From: Schistosoma mansoni | Lineage: Eukaryota; Platyhelminthes; Trematoda; Strigeidida; Schistosomatidae | Direction of reading: 5' to 3' | Length of the DNA: 64,000 bases | Assembly: GCF_000237925.1 (NCBI RefSeq) | Contig: NW_017386039.1 | Location: 124,001-188,000, forward strand | Part shown: piece by piece, positions 49,600 through 61,855 of the stretch | Position numbering within the stretch: position 1 is the stretch's first letter | Layout of the letters: every line of letters starts with the position of its first letter | Position numbers and translations under genes: made by a program | Notes under the pieces: generated by a model | What the model saw: the letters and a program-made list of their open reading frames with translations, nothing else | The model's database searches: none | Told to the model about the DNA's origin: nothing

Positions 49600-50620
49600 C
49601 TTTCATGAGTTTCTGCATTTTGTTTTTAACTTTGACCGTAGATACTTTAACTCAAACGTGATATAAATGCAAGTCTCGGGCAAGAACTACATCACAAGGG
49701 GAGTAATTAAGGTTTATGAGCAGTTTGAAATACAGATTGAAATTGGACTTAAGACTTCTTTTCCAAAGGGTTTCAAGTCCTAAGTTATGGCATCGGGATC
49801 TGTAGTCAATAAGTAAGTCGGTCCTAAGTATTTTGCACGTGAAACCTCATCCTATTCCCTCCAACCTCAGTTTATCGAATAAACGTAATTTGAAAAATAG
49901 GAATGAGCGGTATTCAACGATAGGCCCTACATATATCTTGAAAGCAATAAATTTAGACTCATTTTGAAGGAAGTTACGAAGAATGAAGACGAGCAATTTC
50001 CTCATTTTCGATACTTTGGCGGGGATATGTTCTGAGAAGTTTAGACTGTGTGAGTGATGTACCCCAAGGTCAGTTACTGATTTGAGTATTGGCCGTACGC
50101 TCTTGATAAGCGTTAGTTGACGAGACTATAATTTATGGACGAAGGAACCAGGCTTCTGATGATTGATGGATTTCGGCGCGAAATTCACTCACCCATTAGG
50201 CCAAATAGCGTCTTGGTATTTCACCTGGTAATTCCGTGAGGAAAAACTGCAAATCTAAGCCCTAACCCTAACCATCAACTGTGAATCACAGTCCTTGTTC
50301 TTCAAGCTGTCTCATAACCCTCATTCTGCCTTAGTAACTAGATAGACACTCTCAAGGTCTTTTCGACATCGCTCCAACCTCGTATATAAATTAGTCTCAT
50401 CCCTCGGCTTTATTTTAAGCGACATGTTTTCAGTATATATCCGGCCGCATTTCCCTGTGTTGAACTCCAAACTCCAGCGCTTACACCAGTTATTTACCTT
50501 GTCGAGTTTATACGTGATTATTTCTATAGTATTACGTGCATCATAAATGTTAGTTTTATAGATGATCCACTGTTCATAAGTACTGAATTTCCGTTCAACA
50601 TCCGGTGCACGAGCACCACC
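49600..50620 (-). mobile_element. CR1-like LINE relic, RT C-terminal third
   Basis: On the minus strand 50340-50540 reads LDKVNNWCKRWSLEFNTGKC, then LYTRLERCRKDLESVY. Near 49760 comes LGLETLWKRSLKSNFNLYFK, the 'LGL..L..RR...D....YK' tail of CR1 proteins. The order and spacing fit a single decayed insertion. Confidence 0.7.
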
Positions 50621-53600
50621 AAATTTGATAGCGGTTCGCCATTAGTATAGTCTCAGTCGTTGAACCTCTGGTACATCCTATTTGCTCTGTCTGGAGGAAG
50701 AGTTTGTTATTGTATTGGTGGTGGATAGAGAGGGATGAAAAGTTCGGCGATGACTGTGTTTCAAGAGCTTCGTTTAACACAACACACACTTCATAATTGG
50801 GAAGAAATCTCTCTAACTATTCTAAATGTTTGTTCATGAATATCTGAATCCCTTAAAAACACTCAAAAACCGCACCGAAATGTACATAGATTTAATACTC
50901 ACGTATCTTGTTGTAAAAGCGCGCAGAACATTGATGTCCAGCTCAAAACCTGGACCTGAAATGTCGCTTTAAATTTATAGATCTTTTGGGTTATCGATTT
51001 ACAAACCATGCTATTTTCGTTTTCGTCGAAATGTACTGATGAGAACAAAAAACTCATTTTCAAACTCAGAGTGTAAATTCGCTTTTTCTTATGTTTATGT
51101 AGTATATGTTAATAGATAGTCCAAATGACATCATTTTATGTCTCTCTTACGTATTAGAATTCGTTTTCGCGGTTTTGAGTTCCACCTTACTCACGCACTA
51201 TCTTCTGAGTACAGTATGCCTAAACGCATATGATGGGTCAACAAGGGTATTACTAGGACAAAAAATGAGACACATAGAACTGCGTTAGATCAAAACGAAA
51301 TGAACAATCAATTATTCAGGTAAACGCCATTGATTGCGTTACGGAAAGTATTACTAACACGTATAGAAGACGACGCCAGTTTTAAACCCACCGATTGTTA
51401 GACATTTTTTCTCCCACCTTGAATGAAACAATGGGTTGGACAGATTATGAATCTGCAGAATGTTGAGTAGTTACTTTTTTAGCTAGTTATAATAGACTCT
51501 CTGAAAAATTAATCAGCATATCGTTTTTAGAAACTGTTGTATCGCAGAAAATAAGCTGAGGTTTGCACCAAAAAGACAAAACACAGTTCATGTTGGTAGC
51601 AATGTCTTTGGTGATTTTCAGATAACAACAAACTGTTTAAATGTATGAATGCATGAAAACAATGCTAGCCTATACACATGCTGACAACCTCAAGCATTTA
51701 AAATACAATTTAATCAACTAATCAAGATGCAGCTTCCATTGATCCAGATGTTTTTTTCCCGCCTGTGGTTGGCCCGACGAAAGGTTATGTTATTGAGAAT
51801 AGTTCTGACGTGTCTTTAACAACTTTCAACGAGTAGATGTATCAGGAATCGCACAAATCTAGATGACGTGCACTTATGACATCCATCGGTGAAGTAAAAG
51901 AATTGTGGTGAATGTTGGAAGTTTTTATGGTTCTTATACATGCATATGGTTTTACCTAGACGACTAACAAATGAGTGTTGGTTGTTAGGAATTATTTATG
52001 GACTGCTATAATGGACACTGGCACCACCTTTAGTGGACACATCTCCTGATCACATGGCAGGGATGGCACTGTCAAACGTATGGGAATAATCTAATCAAAA
52101 GAAACAGTGCACAGAATGTCACATCTGTAAACGTTGGACACATTAACGTGACAAGGCGTCTCAATCACTTATCCAGAACGTGGCTTCAAGGTAAGCCTTA
52201 CTCCAAATTTACGATGGAAATCCTTATGATAAAAATGCACGTTACAGCAGTTATCGGGGGACCAGTGACAAGGAATACCGAAATATACCCAAATTCTTCA
52301 CATGGGGAGATGTACACTTTTTGATTCCCCTACCTTAGGGAGCTATGGTACTGGATTTTAGTGGGATTAACATTGCAACAATCATCTTGACCGGAAAAAT
52401 TGATTTGTATTGGACATTTATTTAACATGGGTCTTTACAGTCCATCATATCCGCCTGACCAGGATATGGATTTAGAGTCTAACTCTCCTGCAACCTCGGA
52501 AAAAATGCTAATCAGAACTAGTTACCTCCTGACCAGTCTCTTAGCGATGTTGTGCCACTACGCTTTGACTCTAATACATTTGATTGTGCGCAAGATACTA
52601 ATGTTCTTCAACCAAAAAATAACATGGAGGGACTACATTTTGAGGTAAGCAACGAACATAATTCATCAGGAGAAAGAGAGTGCACCCCACCTTTCCCAGT
52701 TAGGCCAATTGAAGAAAATGTCCCCAAAGAGACGAGTCATGACTACCAAGCTCAAACAATACTGTCTAGTATCCACAAACTGTCCGTCTAACCGCATCAC
52801 CACAGGAGTAGATAACGTTCTCCTAAACGTGGTAATAAGTTCGAGGATTAAATACCTAGGAGGTCTCCATCTTATTCAAAGAACCGCGTTTGTAGGCACC
52901 GTTGAAAACCTCGTTCCGTCGAACGCAGGTGGAGCCAATCTGGAACACCTCCAAGACATCCTAGAGTAGCTGACCACCTCCCAAGTCCAAGTTCTCGTTC
53001 CAGATCCCCAGCTAAATCAAGAAGTTCGGTTAACGAAAAACGTGTTACCCGGTTTTCGATGAACCAAACTTTCCACGTAAAGCAAAGGAAAGTGAGTCTT
53101 TCATTGACAGCGGACACAAAGGTTCGGACTCGGCACGTTGGGAAATTTCAAAATATGTGGAGGAACAGCCTGCATCTGAGACAGTCATAGCGAATGAACC
53201 AAGTATCCGACAAGGATCAGTGAGTCAAAACTTGTTCCTAACGCCACTGTTGATATATTTCCCCAGAGTTAACTGCTATCCACTGTTCTAGCCTTTGAGT
53301 AGGTGACAAAAAACTGTTTGCAACAACTCTGCTTTCCTTCACAGGATCACACAAATGAATTATAATCCTATGCGTTTTCCTCAAAATAACTATGAAGTTA
53401 TGTAGATTTCCACTTAACCATTTCCATCAGACATAATGCCGTATCCCAGTGCACCAATGCCCCTGAACTTCACGCAGCCACCTCCTATGATTTTCTCCAG
53501 AGTGAGTACAACTATGCTTCCTGGAGCTAATTCAGTTCTTCCCGGTCATTGAATGAAATCAGTGCTGAGCCTGCCCGTGGAAATATCGAATCCTGGTTTC

Positions 53601-53650
53601 AAACAAATGCTCTGCCCCCACCACCTTCACCCCATCCATCGCCACCCCCT

Positions 53651-56600
53651 CAGTCAGCCAGTCGCAACGTAGAACTTTGTACGTACGTACATCAGTTCGA
53701 ACTGCCACACCACATTAGCACAGAGATACAACTGTCGATTCAAATCCCATATTGGTAGAAGTAGTAAGAGTATAAGCAGTAATCCGAAGGATTAGGGTTT
53801 GAAGATGTTATTGAAGGAGTATCATCCAGTAAAATAAATTTGGAAGGAGAAAAAAAATAGGGACATGAAGAATTCAGAAGAATAGATTTTGGCAGAGCAC
53901 AAAGAGTGGATACACCTTCGCCATTGCAAACGATTTTGAGCCATGTCATTCAAGGTCTCTAACCATCGGTTGCTATCATCTCGCGAGTCCCAACCAAGTA
54001 GTCTACACCTACCAACATGGCTCAGTCCACTGGTCAGTGACTTCATGGATTTGTGCCACGTTCTGGTCTGACCGCCTCTAGCTTTCTTCCAACCTGCTCC
54101 TACACCATGAAACATTGCACTTCGGGGCAGTCGGTGGTTGGGCATACGTAACACGTGTCCCAGCCATCTCAACTGATGAAGTTTCACTACTTCATCAATC
54201 GATTTGCCATCCTTACCTAGTACCCGTTTCCTAACAACTGCATTGCTTACTCGATGACCCCAAGACATACGAACAATGCTTCGAAGTCACCCATGGTCGA
54301 AAACTAGTAGCCTACGAATATCCTCTACTCTTATCGTCCATGTTTCACTGCCACAAAGTAGGACGGAACGAGCTGCTGCGCAATAAACCTGTCCTTTGGT
54401 TGCTAGACGGATATCTCGCCTACTCCATAAATGACGCAAGTTGGCGAAAGCTAGACGAGCCTTCTGTATCCGTGCTGAGATTTCGTCACACATCAGACCA
54501 CAAGGGCTGATGAGACTCCCAAGATAAGTGAAGCAGTCAACACGCTCAACTACTTCACTCCCTATCATTAGTTCAGGTGCCGATGCAACCCAATCCTGAA
54601 GTAACATTTTGCACTTCGAGGGAGAGAATCGCATCCCGAACATGCCTGCATTGTTGCTTATAGTGGTCAGAAAACTCTGCATTTTGTCAGCGTCTTCACC
54701 AAATAGAACTATGTCGTCGGCGTATTCTAAGTCAACATGTGAGCCTCCTGGTAAAAGTTCAACTGGAGATTTAGATGATGAAAGTGTTATCTCCAAAAGC
54801 ATGTCGACGACAAAGTTAAACAGGAATGGGGAGAGTGGACAGCCCTGACGAACACCACTTGAGGTAACCAATTCTGATGACAGTTCGCCATAGGCTCTAA
54901 CTCGACCAGTTGTGTTCGAGTAGAGAGCCTTTATGAGGTTAATGTACTTCTTTGGTATTCCTTTCACTGACAAACACTGCCATAGAACCTCACGATCAAT
55001 GGAGTCGAATGCCGCCTTAAGGTCAAGAAATACTACTATTGTGGGACGTCTGAATGTATGTCTATGTTCTGGGACCTGACTTAGTGTGAATATCGGGTCT
55101 ATACAACCACGTACAGGTCGAAGAACAACCTGGTTTTCTCTAGTCTGCTCTTCACGAGCTTTGGTTAGGCATCCAAGTATTATTGAAGCTAATATTTTAA
55201 ACACTATATTAGTCAAACTGATCCCTCTGTGATTGTCACAGGAGGACTTTTGTCCTTTCTTATAGACTGGCACAATCAGTGATTGGGACCAGTCAGATGG
55301 AATTACGTCCAGTTCCCAGATTCTACCTAAGACCTCAGTCAATCTTGTTGCTAGTACTGGACCACCATCCTTAAAAATCTCAGGGGTAAACCTGTCAGGG
55401 TCTGTTGCTCTCCCACACTTCAGATTTCCAATAGCTTTTTCAACCTCGTAAAGAGTTGGAGGACTTACATCAATTTTTCATTCAGGACGACTGGGGATCG
55501 TGGGTAAGTGAAGTGTGGCTGAAGGCCAGTTGAACTGATCCCTAAAGTGTTCTGCTCATCGATCCAATCTCCTGGATTGAGAATGAATGATATGCCCATC
55601 TTTATCTGAGATGGTTTCACTGATACTCGGGTTCCTAATACCGGTTTCTTTAACGAGTTTGAATAGCTGTCTACTGTTACCTATTGTCGCTGCCTTTTCC
55701 ATCTCTCTTGCTTTCGCTACCCACCACTGTTCACGATCATCGCGTAGGCTTCTTATTAGCCTTCGCTTAATCTGACTCCGCTCTTCGTTATGTTCAGAGC
55801 CAGGTGGGATAAGTTTTCGAGCATCTATCAGTGCGGTAGATGCTGCCGTGATCCATTGTTTCTCCCTAACCTTATGGTTTACCTTAATAGCAGATATCAC
55901 TGCTGTTTCCACAGCTTTTCGGATGTCATTCCACGCTGCCTCGGGGTGGGCACAACTTACATGTCTGTCTAACTGTTTTTCCAGTTGTTCCTGAAATATA
56001 TTCTTAGCTTGCTTATCATTAGGTAGAACCCTAAGAGGTTTCCTTGCAGTGTTTTTCCTACTTCCAGTAAGACGCAGACAGACACGTGCTCGCACCACAG
56101 CATGATCTGAATCTAAGCACGTGCTCCAGAATGAGCGACAGTCTTCTATCGAGCTCCTCCATCGGTGGCTGATAGCGATGTGATCTAATTGGGTCCAACG
56201 TTGGGACGAATTCGGGGGTCGCCATGTCAAAAAATATTTTTCCTTGTGCTTAAAGTTAGTATTTGCAAGAAACAGGCGGTTATCTGAGCATAGCTGCAAC
56301 AGACGGTCGCCATCATCTGTTCTTTGAGCCACGACACCATAAGATCTACCCAGGTGTCTTTCCCTTTCGCTTAGTTTACCTACTTGAGCATTAAAGTCAC
56401 CAGCCACTATTACTACATCAGAGCACCTAGCTTTTCGGAGGAGGTCAGAAAGTTTCCTGTAGAACTCATCTTTTAGATCATCTGAGCTGCAGTCAGTGGG
56501 AGAGTAGGCAGAGACGACGAAGAGGCAACAACGAATGTCCCTATCTTTCCGAGTCTTTACTGTTCTGTTTAGTCGGACAAGGCACAAACGACTGTCTACT

Positions 56601-57074
56601 GAGATCCAGTCTAAAAGAGCTAGTTCTGCTCTAGGAATCAATGCTATACCTACTCCAGCGAGGCCACGGAAAGCAGCATCAGGGCTTCCAGATACACGAA
56701 GCGTGTATCGAGATGGTTCTTTATTTTGATATAGTGAGGTCAAATGAATGACGCTACTCGGATCTTGTATGCGCGTTTCGGAGACGCAGCACACATCGAT
56801 GGTGTAAGATTCTAGAGTCCTAGCTAAGGAAGCCTGTTGTCCTATTTGGCACAATGTCCGGACATTAAAAGCTCCTACATGTAGTTTAGAGTGTGGTTTC
56901 AGGAGACCGAGAATAACGTTCCGTGTACTCGAATCGTTTGCTGCTTTTAGTCTTACCGCTCTTCAACCGACCTGCATGGCATGTTAGAACCCACAAGAAC
57001 GTATGTTCCAGCCAATATAGCTCGCTTGGATCATCACGATAGGCGAGCCCGTCAAGGTAGCAGCAACGGTCGGG
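53651..57074 (-). mobile_element. RTE LINE copy 3, 5' part deleted, inserted in the PHRF1/SCAF-type pseudogene
   Basis: The minus-strand element is flanked by ATCGCCACCCCCT at 53638-53650 and 57075-57087, a perfect 13-base target duplication. The same three TGA codons as in copies 1 and 2 occur (minus strand at 55558, 55480 and 54289). About 0.5 kb is missing between the AATCGTTTG word (about 56941) and the 5' leader, so the leader and element start remain but the usual pol start is lost. The first ~100 bases of the 3' UTR differ from copies 1 and 2. A GGS-H-VDLEYADD variant (His for Leu) and a few other changes are private. Confidence 0.93.
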
Positions 57075-57158
57075 ATCGCCACCCCCTACATTCGCACAAC
57101 AGATGCAGGCTCTTAGAAACCTTAATGAGCAGAGTAGATCTACCTTGTAATACTCTTT

Positions 57159-57168
57159 GGGGGGGGGG
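57159..57168 (+). repeat. G10 homopolymer in the pseudogene
   Basis: Ten consecutive G lie in the pseudogene shortly after a TAA codon. Such a run is prone to length error, biologically or in sequencing. Confidence 0.9.
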
Positions 57169-57867
57169 TAAATCTAAATACCAAACCAAATCAAAAACCA
57201 TATTCTGCTTGTGAGAGCTCTCCCGTGAAGCAAATTGACAAACTTTTAAGTTCAGCAGCAAGTTCTCATCTAAACCAGCTTACGGGTAGCCAAAAACTGA
57301 TGTAGAAGCTTCCTCTTCCTATCCATTGCAACTCCACCTCAACCACCGTTACCGTTCCAGCAACATAATGAGCTATCATCGACCACTTCTACTCTACTAC
57401 ATTCACTCGTACTTCCTCCACTCCGTGAAGTGATTAATCCGTTTTCTAGCAACGGAATCTGTGACAAAATTAAGCCTAATGGTGCATGTGGAGAAAATAA
57501 AAATGAAAGTAGGAAACATTTTGGAGAAAAAAGGATTCTGGAAGTACTAGCAGAGAGGAAACGATACGACTTCTTTTCACGCAGTGAGTGGCAAGAACGT
57601 ATAGGCTTGGAGATAAAATTGGTTTTAAAGCCTGCTCGCTCTCCACGCCGTATAAATGAGGAAGATTACAAAGACATCATGAAAAAGGCTGTTTCTAAGA
57701 TTTCGCGAAGTGGTACTTCTTTAAGCAATACAGAAAAAACAAGCACATATGTAAGGCTTTATATTGAAAAATATCGTCGTATGCATAAAATGAAAGCACA
57801 GGAGACTACGAAAACAACTGTAAAGTTGACTTTAATTTTACTGCCACTAAACGTGAAAACAATTACT

Positions 57868-60700
57868 TAAATACGCCTTAGAATCCCTTAAGGAGGAGCA
57901 TAAGCCACCCACAAGTATTCTCCATTCAACCCTGTCCTGGGGCATCATTCCCTGTTCTTTCCAGTTATTATTCATCCTTTTCATATCTGCTTCTATTTCC
58001 CAACGTAATGTGTTCTTTGACCTTCCTCTTTTCTGCTTACCTTCTGGATTTCAAGTTAGCGATTGCCTCTTGATTCAGTTTAGTGATTTCCGTAATGTAT
58101 GTCCGATCCACTTCCAACGTCTTTTCCTAATTTCGTCTTTAGCTGGAAGCTGGTTTGTCCTCTCCCATAAAACGCTGTTGCTGATGGTGTCCGGCCAATG
58201 AATGTTGAGTATTTTGCGTAAACAACTGTTTATAAACACTTGTACCTTCTGGACGATAGATGTAGTAGTTCTCCAAATTTCAGCTACGTACAGCAAAACT
58301 AACTGTCTTGACGTTCGTATTGAAGATTCTCACTTTGAAGTTAGTTGGCACTTGTTTTGAGTTCCATATGTTCCTCACTTGTAGAAATGCTGCCCTTGCT
58401 TTGCCAATCCTCGCCTTTACATCTACATCCGATCCTCCTTGTTTATCAACGATGCTTCCCAGGTACGTGAATGTTTCCACCTCCTCCAGAGTTTCTCCAT
58501 CAAGTGTGATCGGGTTGGTGTTCTCCGTGCTTTTGTTCGGGATCATGCTTCTTCCTTTGTGTATGTTGAGGCCTATTGATGCAGAGGCTGCTGCTACATT
58601 TGCTGTCTGCATTTGTTCGTGTGTATGAGATAGGAGGGCTAGGTCATCTGCGAAGTCCAAATCATCTAATTGATTCTGATATGTCCATTGTATTCCGTGA
58701 TTCCCCTTAGATGTCGAGGCATTCATAATCCAGTCAATCACCGGAAGGAAGAGGAAGGGGGAGAGTAGACAGCTTTGTCTGACTCCGCTCCTTACTGGAA
58801 ATGCATCTGTCAGCTGTCCTCCATGCACGACTTTGCACTGTAGTCCATCGTATGAGTTCTGGATAATGTTGAGGATCTCCTGAGGTGCTCCATAGTGTCG
58901 AAGAAGTTTCCATAATGTTCTCCGGTCCACACTGTCAAACGCCTTCTCATAGTCAACGAAGTTGATGTATAGCAAGGAATTCCACTCAATTGATTGTTCA
59001 ACGATGATCCGTAGTGTCGCAATTTGGTCTGTTCACGACCGATCCTTAAGGAATCCAACCTGTTGATCTCGAAGTTGGACGTCTGCTGCGTCTTTCATCC
59101 GGTTGAGTAACACTCTGTTGAAAACTTTTCCTGGTACTGATAACAAACTGATGCCTCTGTAATTCTCACATTTGCTCAGATCTCCTTTCTTTGGTATCTT
59201 GATGAGATATCCTTCTTTCCAGTTCGTTGGGGTTTGTTCCTCTTCCCAAATCTTCTTGAATAGAGGGTGGAGCATGTTTGAAGTTACTTCAATGTCTGAC
59301 CTCAGTGCTTCAGCTGGTGTATTGTCAGGTTCTGCCGCCTTCCCACTTTTGATTTGTCTGATGGCCATCTTGACTTCCTCGGTCGTTGGTTGAGTGACAT
59401 CTGTAGGACAGTCAGTGCGTACCGCTTCGATCTCCGGTGGATTCAATGGAACTGGCCTATTCAGCAGTTCCTCGGAGTATTTTTCCCATCTTTTCCACTG
59501 TTCTTGAGTCTCCGTGATTGTCTTTCCTTTTATGTCCTTGACTGGTCTCTCCGGTTTACTATATCTCCCTGCTAGTTTCTTCGTTCTATCATATGGTTGT
59601 TTCATATTCCCTTCTCTTACAGCTTTTTCCGCCATCTTTGCTAGTTCACTCATGTATTTCTGCTTGTCGGCTTTATTGCTTTTCTTCATTTCCTTTTTTG
59701 CATCTGCGTAGTCTGCTTGTGCTTTGACTTTCTCTGCATGTGTTCGACTGTTGTTAATTGCTATTTTCTTGCTCTTTCTTTCTTGAATCTTGTCCAGGGT
59801 TCCCATAGAGATCCATTCCTCATGATGATGCTTCTTAGGACCAAGAACCTCCTGACACGTTGAAGTTAGTGCTTCTTTTATTCCTTTCCGGTTGTCCTCC
59901 ATCGTAGTTTCTTGTTCTTTCAGTAGATCCTGTAGAGCTTGAAACCTGTTGTCGAGAGTTATCTCGAATTCGTTGGGCTTGTTAGTATCTCGAAGGAAGG
60001 CTGCACTGAACCTTTGTAATGCTGTTCCCCCAGTTGTCCAGTGTTTCTCCAGCTTCGGTCTCATCTTGGCCACAACCAGGTGGTGATCTGAAGCTATGTC
60101 AGCTCCTCTCCTGGTTCTCACATCTTCTATTGTCCTTCGGAATTTTTTGTTGATACAAATATGATCTATCTGATTCTTTGTAGCGTGGTCCGGTGAGATC
60201 CATGTAGCTTTGTGTATGCGCTTGTGTCAGAATATTGTGCCGCCTATAACCGATTTGTTGAATGCACATAGATTTTCAAATCTCTCCCCATTTTCATTTC
60301 TCTCTCTCAGTCCATGTCGTCCAATCATATCTTCATATCCTGTGTTGTCCACTCCGACATTGGCATTTAGATCTCTCATCAGGATGGTGAGGCCCATTCT
60401 TGAGCACTTAGCTATGACTGATTGCAGCCTCGAGTAGAACTGGTCTTTATCGTCGTCGTTGCTATCATTGGTGTGTGCATAACACTGGATAACATTCACT
60501 GTGATCCCTTCCTTCTTTGTTTTGAATGATGCTTTGATAATTCTGGATCCAGAGTTTAAATGGTTTGGATTATTTTCTCTGACTGGGGTCATTTTAGCGT
60601 GTTAGGTTTCTACGGGATGGGGTCACTAACCCATTCCCAACATTCCTCGTTTACCCTAGCTTGGGATTGGCAGTAACTGTAGATGACGGAGTTCAACTGT
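57868..60700 (-). mobile_element. RTE family II LINE, copy A, endonuclease half deleted
   Basis: On the minus strand come a 5' leader (about 60700-60560), a truncated endonuclease (60592-60227, DLNANVG, CYAHTND), the linker and RT start (60121-59033), RT core (58975-58280, NFVDYEKAFDSVD, SGVRQSCLLSPFLF, LDFADDLAL, FTYLGS) and C-terminal tail (58296-57868, [12 protein letters not shown]). The first endonuclease half, with the WNVRTM box seen in copy B, is missing: leader DNA joins directly at a GGATCC word. In-frame TGA codons end the frames at 60227 and 59033, and the frame shifts near 58290, so the copy is dead. Its 3' end meets the end of the pseudogene tail to tail. Confidence 0.88.
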
Positions 60701-61194
60701 ACAGTGAACGTGTTATTTTAATTTCATTGTTAATTGTACATGATATAGATTATTCAATATAAAATAGGTGGAGTTTCTGACCAGCAAACATGATGGTGGG
60801 GAGATAACTTCAATCCACCCGTGTCTGTAGGGCATAACATGTGGTTAAATTACGGCTCCTTTTGTCAAGTGGGATGTCACGAACCAATGGTATTGATGCT
60901 GATCTATTTATGCAAAATACCTTGTTAAATCGTGCTTAAAAACACTGAATTGGTTCCACTTCCTACCGAGTAATCCTATTACAAGCAAGCTGGACAATTC
61001 GCTAAAAGAACGAAGCCTGCTCCATACCTCATAAACAAAAAAGGGTTCAAATAGCTTTGACAAAGAAGGAAGACAGCCATTTATATCAGAATACTGTTTT
61101 CAGCACTATATTTTATGATTGCACATAGTCCGATACTTTCAGCTTCTTTTCGAACCACCTTCGTTTGTATAGTTCATTATCCACTCATACCCTG
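60701..61194. other. Spacer between RTE family II copies A and B, nothing recognised
   Basis: AT-rich sequence without a coding frame, repeat match or RNA feature that I can identify. Confidence 0.5.
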
Positions 61195-61855
61195 TTTGCA
61201 GCCTCGAGTAGAACTGGTCTTTATCGTCGTCGTTGCTATCATTGGTGTGTGCATAACATCGGATAACATTCACAGTGATCCCTTCCTTCTTTGTTTTGAA
61301 TGATGCTTTGATTAACCTGGATCCGTGAGATTCCCATCTTACAAGTACATTTCGTGCTTCTTTGGACAGCATTAATGTAACTATCTGAGTGTATGGATCA
61401 TTTTCCTTATCGTCACCGGAGTACAGCAGCGTCTCTCCCGTGCCTAGCCTTTGTTGTCCAGCTTGTGTCCAATGGGTTTCGCTGATTTCGGGAACTTCCA
61501 ATTTGAATCTCCACATTTCCATTGCAATTGGACTGGTCTTTCCTGTCTCCCACATTGTTCGGACGTTCCATGTACCTATAAAGAGTGTTGCTCTGATTGT
61601 TAGAAAGTACATCGCCTTCCTGACTTCCGAAGAATCTCTGCTTTCATCATGAGACGTCATAATTGTTCCTTCAACTCCCAGGGTAGAGTTTAAATGGTTT
61701 GAATTATTTCTTTTGGTTGGCGTTTTTTTAACAAGTTAGCTTTCTATGAGATGGGGTCGCTAGTCCCATGCATAACCATCCTCGTTTACCCGGGCCTGGA
61801 ACCGGCAGTAACTCTGCAAGAGCTACAGGCGGAGTTTGTCGGTAACGCGTCGTAT
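61195..61855 (-). mobile_element. RTE family II LINE, copy B, 5' end only
   Basis: On the minus strand are the leader (61855-61670, CTCCGCCTGTAGCTC at the start) and the endonuclease start (61660 downward) with GTWNVRTMWETGK, ETHWTQAG and CYAHTND. Similarity stops after FYSRLQ near 61195, where unrelated DNA begins. The part missing from copy A is present here, so the two together show the family layout. Copy B is orphaned from any RT. Confidence 0.85.

Larger units (their letters stand above)
41058..51700. other. 10.6 kb without a recognisable host gene, rich in decayed LINE DNA
   Basis: No long ORF and no host protein motif were found. Minus-strand CR1-like fragments are listed separately (about 42000-42400, 44400-44700, 46190-47310, 49600-50620), as is one copy of the 0.2 kb repeat. 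The stretches between, including 42700-44400, 45100-46190, 47310-49600 and 50620-51700, show only short ORFs and no feature I can name. The COG1 promoter should lie just right of 41057. Confidence 0.5.
52150..57870 (+). pseudogene. PHRF1/SCAF-type RS-rich protein pseudogene, split by an RTE insertion
   Basis: Coding-like pieces run in order on the plus strand: GLYSPSYPPDQDMDL (52430), a 79-codon acidic/Ser stretch (52552-52788), an RS-rich part with SPSSRSRSPAKSRSS (about 52980-53025), a proline/Met-rich part (53355-53520), LPPPPSPHPSPPP (to 53650), then across the RTE TFAQQMQALRNLNEQSRS (57088-57141), and an intact 146-codon end (57430-57870). The last has IKLVLKP and INEEDYKDIMKKAVSKI, the C-terminal SRI-like fold of PHRF1/SCAF1/SCAF11 that in this family binds the phosphorylated polymerase II tail. 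Within one frame TAA occurs at 52789, 52813 and 52849 and TGA at 52903, and frame changes occur near 52510, 53200 and 53520. PHD and RING domains were not found. Unrecognised tiny introns could explain some breaks, but not all. Whether the copy was processed is unclear. Confidence 0.55.

Noticed and set aside
50255-50275. CCCTAACCCTAACC telomere-like motif
   Set aside because: Only about two units occur, next to decayed CR1 DNA, so chance is enough to explain it.
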